A stretch of DNA of 6,824 nucleotides from Pseudomonadota bacterium (GTDB taxonomy: Bacteria; Pseudomonadota; Gammaproteobacteria; Burkholderiales; Gallionellaceae): the NCBI GenBank assembly GCA_021781695.1, contig JAJXWG010000090.1, forward strand, positions 1 through 6,824, read 5' to 3'. A program made the translations under genes and the position numbers. Of this stretch, positions 4,826 through 6,824 are shown in pieces. Each line of letters opens with the position of its first letter. Within the stretch, counting starts at the first letter, position 1. The notes below the pieces were generated by a model. The model had not been told where the DNA came from, ran no database searches, and was given only the letters and a program-made list of their open reading frames with translations.

Positions 4826-6824
4826 ATTGCTGCTCTGTGCAATCCGGGCATGACCCGGCAACATCCGTTTTTGGCGGAAACAAAAATTCCAGCGGATGTT
4901 GCCTGAAGTGTCTGCCCAAACTTTTAAGCAGTATGCCCCAATGCGGAAAAGTCACTTTGCGGGCTTTTATCGCGACCGACAGCGCAAGCGCAAAGCTGAC
5001 CATCAGATTTGTCAGGCCAATCAGCACAACTCCCAGCACGGCGAGTAAAATCTCTTTCGGCGCCAACGTGAAATGCAGCCCGATCAGCGAGAATCCCAGA
5101 TAGGCGGAGGAGAAAGTGATGTGCCGTATATCCAGCGGCAGTCCGAACAAGACACCGATAGCGGTGACGCCGCCCAGCATGCAGCCAAAATAGAAATTTC
5201 CGGCCAGCGCACCCAGATTGTTTTCCACATAGTTCGCCACTCGCGCCAAGCGGGCTTCTCCCAGCAAACGCTTAAGCCAGCGCAATTGTTTCAGCCGTTG
5301 CGGGATTTTGTTGTACATCGCGAGATTGTCGTGATGCCCTGCGATCAGGCCTGACAAAAACAGACACACCCCTGCAATAGCCGCATAAAAAACGGCCGGA
5401 CTATGGATGGGATCGATATCAGCCAGCAAGTGATGAGCCTTTTCCGGCGTGATGAAATGCGTGCCGGAAACGGCAAAAATGCTCCAGGCAATCAGCATCG
5501 CCATAGGCAGAACGACCAGCACATTGCCCACGATGGCGGCCAGCTGACTACGCAGCGTCTGCACGATGATGCCGGACAGACTTTCCAGATCGCGGTTTTT
5601 CCCGCCGCTTTCGCTGATGCTGGAAGCGATGGAAGATGCCGTCATCGCAGGCTGCTTGGTCGCCACGGTAAAATGCAGGATGTGAATCAGCATGAAGCCC
5701 AGACCGTAATTGAGACAGAATATCAGGGCCTCGGTCATCGGGGGAAATTGTTGTCTGGCAACGAACAGCTTGAGCGCCGCCATGAATGCGATGATCAGGC
5801 CGGCTCCCATCGCAGAACGCAGCAGCGTAAAATATTCGGCTCTTGTAGTCGCGATATAGTGCTCGCCAGTACGGCTGGCATTTTCCGTCACACGCAGTGC
5901 CAGCAGCTCCAGACTTTCCTGCCAGTACTGGCGCACGTGATTCTTGCGGCATTCGCCGCGGACCAGTGTTTTGAACAGCCTGACAAATAACGGCTGCGCA
6001 CCAAGCCCGGCTTTATCCCGTCGCAATGCAGACAGGATGGCGAGCAAAATTTCCATCCGCGTCAATTGCTGCGTCAGGCGTTGCAGTAAAAACGTCAGGC
6101 TGATGCTGGTGCCAAAGCGCGAAGCGGTGCGCCGGACCCTCTGTATCACCTGCGCACATTGGTCGAGCAGAACGAGGATATGCTTTTCATCCTGCCATTC
6201 AAGTTCCGGGTTCTGCCAAGCAAGCGCAAACTGTTCCAGATATTCACCCACCTCGTCATTCTGGGTGAGAAATGGCGAGGCGAATTCTTCCAGTGCGGGC
6301 TCGTTGCGGATCAACTCAGGCTCCAGTCCGATCGATGAGATCCGGTAGGAGAGCACCAGTATTGCATCCAGAATGCCTCGTAGCGGCAAAGGCAAGCCGG
6401 CTTCGGCTGGCTGCTCGTCAAAACGTAACGCAACCAGCAGTTCCAGCCAGACCGTATCGGGCACGGCCAGCACCCAGACATCGTCATCCTGCCGGATAAA
6501 AATCAGCGCAAGAATATCCTTGAGATAGCCGGTATCTATGGCGTCCGGCAATATTTTATGGCTGATGCGCCGATGTAGCTCCGAAAAGAAACCGGTGTTG
6601 GGCAACACACCCGATTCAACATACAAGGAGACCGGTTTGCGCGTGCCGAACAGCTCGAGCAGCGCATCGCGCAGCCCTGCACGCAATTCCGGTCGCCTGC
6701 CGAGTATGTGGCAAAGCGCCTGTATCATGTGAACAGCATGGCCGGCATCGCGAGCCTTGCGCGGGCGAATTTTGCCGACAAGCTCGGTGATCAGCTTCGC
6801 CGGATCGCCATTATCCTGGAGATG
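4812..6824 (-). CDS. Gcr-like 'site-specific recombinase' family membrane protein (5' end missing)
   Basis: The open frame runs off the right edge. 670 residues are visible, and a Met at 6728 is internal: the 32 codons before it are open and read as a continuous protein (LQDNGDPAKLITELVGKIRP). Numbered from that Met, residues 1-300 are a soluble, mostly helical region. Then come about seven hydrophobic segments near 302-324, 333-356, 394-420, 444-464, 507-530, 536-552 and 557-588. Family-like blocks include HHDNLAMYNKIPQRL (465-479) and YVENNLGALAGNFYFGCMLGG (500-520). I recognise this as the proteobacterial family labelled 'site-specific recombinase' (Pfam SpecificRecomb), after a gonococcal homologue linked to pilin-gene inversion. 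I see neither a tyrosine- nor a serine-recombinase active site, and the topology is that of an inner-membrane protein, so the label is doubtful. The C-terminal tail holds CPDC (627-630). It is convergent with gcvP, with no obvious functional tie. Confidence 0.82.
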   Translation of the reverse strand, partial: HLQDNGDPAKLITELVGKIRPRKARDAGHAVHMIQALCHILGRRPELRAGLRDALLELFGTRKPVSLYVESGVLPNTGFFSELHRRISHKILPDAIDTGYLKDILALIFIRQDDDVWVLAVPDTVWLELLVALRFDEQPAEAGLPLPLRGILDAILVLSYRISSIGLEPELIRNEPALEEFASPFLTQNDEVGEYLEQFALAWQNPELEWQDEKHILVLLDQCAQVIQRVRRTASRFGTSISLTFLLQRLTQQLTRMEILLAILSALRRDKAGLGAQPLFVRLFKTLVRGECRKNHVRQYWQESLELLALRVTENASRTGEHYIATTRAEYFTLLRSAMGAGLIIAFMAALKLFVARQQFPPMTEALIFCLNYGLGFMLIHILHFTVATKQPAMTASSIASSISESGGKNRDLESLSGIIVQTLRSQLAAIVGNVLVVLPMAMLIAWSIFAVSGTHFITPEKAHHLLADIDPIHSPAVFYAAIAGVCLFLSGLIAGHHDNLAMYNKIPQRLKQLRWLKRLLGEARLARVANYVENNLGALAGNFYFGCMLGGVTAIGVLFGLPLDIRHITFSSAYLGFSLIGLHFTLAPKEILLAVLGVVLIGLTNLMVSFALALSVAIKARKVTFPHWGILLKSLGRHFRQHPLEFLFPPKTDVAGSCPDCTEQQSRPK
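4826..4903. other. Run of three further adjoining hairpins
   Basis: Directly after the gcvP-end hairpin come ATTGC/GCAAT (4826-4830 / 4839-4843), CCGGG/CCCGG (4844-4848 / 4854-4858) and a perfect 11-bp inverted repeat GGCAACATCCG (4857-4867) with CGGATGTTGCC (4893-4903). The last loop carries an inner TTTTTG/CAAAAA (4868-4873 / 4881-4886). All lie within the 3' coding end of the minus-strand gene, so they would be structured in both transcripts. Whether they act in termination or are chance is not shown. Confidence 0.45.

Noticed and set aside
5921..5932. 12-bp palindrome GCCAGTACTGGC inside the membrane-protein gene
   Set aside because: Single short palindrome within coding sequence, with no partner site or neighbouring structure. 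Likely chance.
6726..6728. ATG as the true start of the Gcr-like gene
   Set aside because: The frame stays open to the window edge, and the upstream residues read as a continuous part of the protein.

Overview
The window holds a glycine cleavage operon, gcvT-gcvH-gcvP, on the plus strand behind a tandem glycine riboswitch. A convergent minus-strand gene for a large multi-pass membrane protein of the 'site-specific recombinase' (Gcr-like) family follows and runs off the right edge. The single-chain P protein of 950 residues, the riboswitch-gcvT-gcvH-gcvP order, the neighbouring Gcr-family gene and the moderately high GC content suggest a betaproteobacterium, perhaps Nitrosomonadales/Gallionellaceae-like. 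This placement is inference from style, not a database match.

Layout. Bases 1-36 carry the 3' end of a first glycine aptamer, cut by the window edge. Bases 45-217 carry a complete second aptamer with an oversized P3 arm that can fold into a multibranched, cloverleaf-like insertion. A 26-bp perfect palindrome followed by a T run (terminator, 218-251) is the likely expression platform, just ahead of the gcvT ribosome site. gcvT is at 268-1359, gcvH at 1443-1832 and gcvP at 1932-4784. Each of the two gaps inside the operon (83 and 99 bp) is largely filled by an inverted-repeat element. Both elements are built from 7-bp units of the same form (RCTANNN), arranged head to head. Past gcvP, a strong hairpin (4792-4825) and three adjoining smaller ones lie at the convergent junction and reach into the 3' end of the membrane-protein gene (4812-6824, 5' end missing).

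How it works together. P protein decarboxylates glycine and passes the aminomethyl group to the lipoyl arm of H protein. T protein then moves the one-carbon unit to tetrahydrofolate and releases ammonia. The L protein (dihydrolipoamide dehydrogenase) is not in the window and must be encoded elsewhere. The riboswitch would tie expression of the whole operon to glycine supply. The convergent membrane protein has no evident link to glycine metabolism.

The metabolic genes are ordinary. The parts worth a second look are the heptad-built inverted repeats between the gcv genes, the enlarged P3 arm of the riboswitch, and the doubtful 'recombinase' label of the membrane protein.
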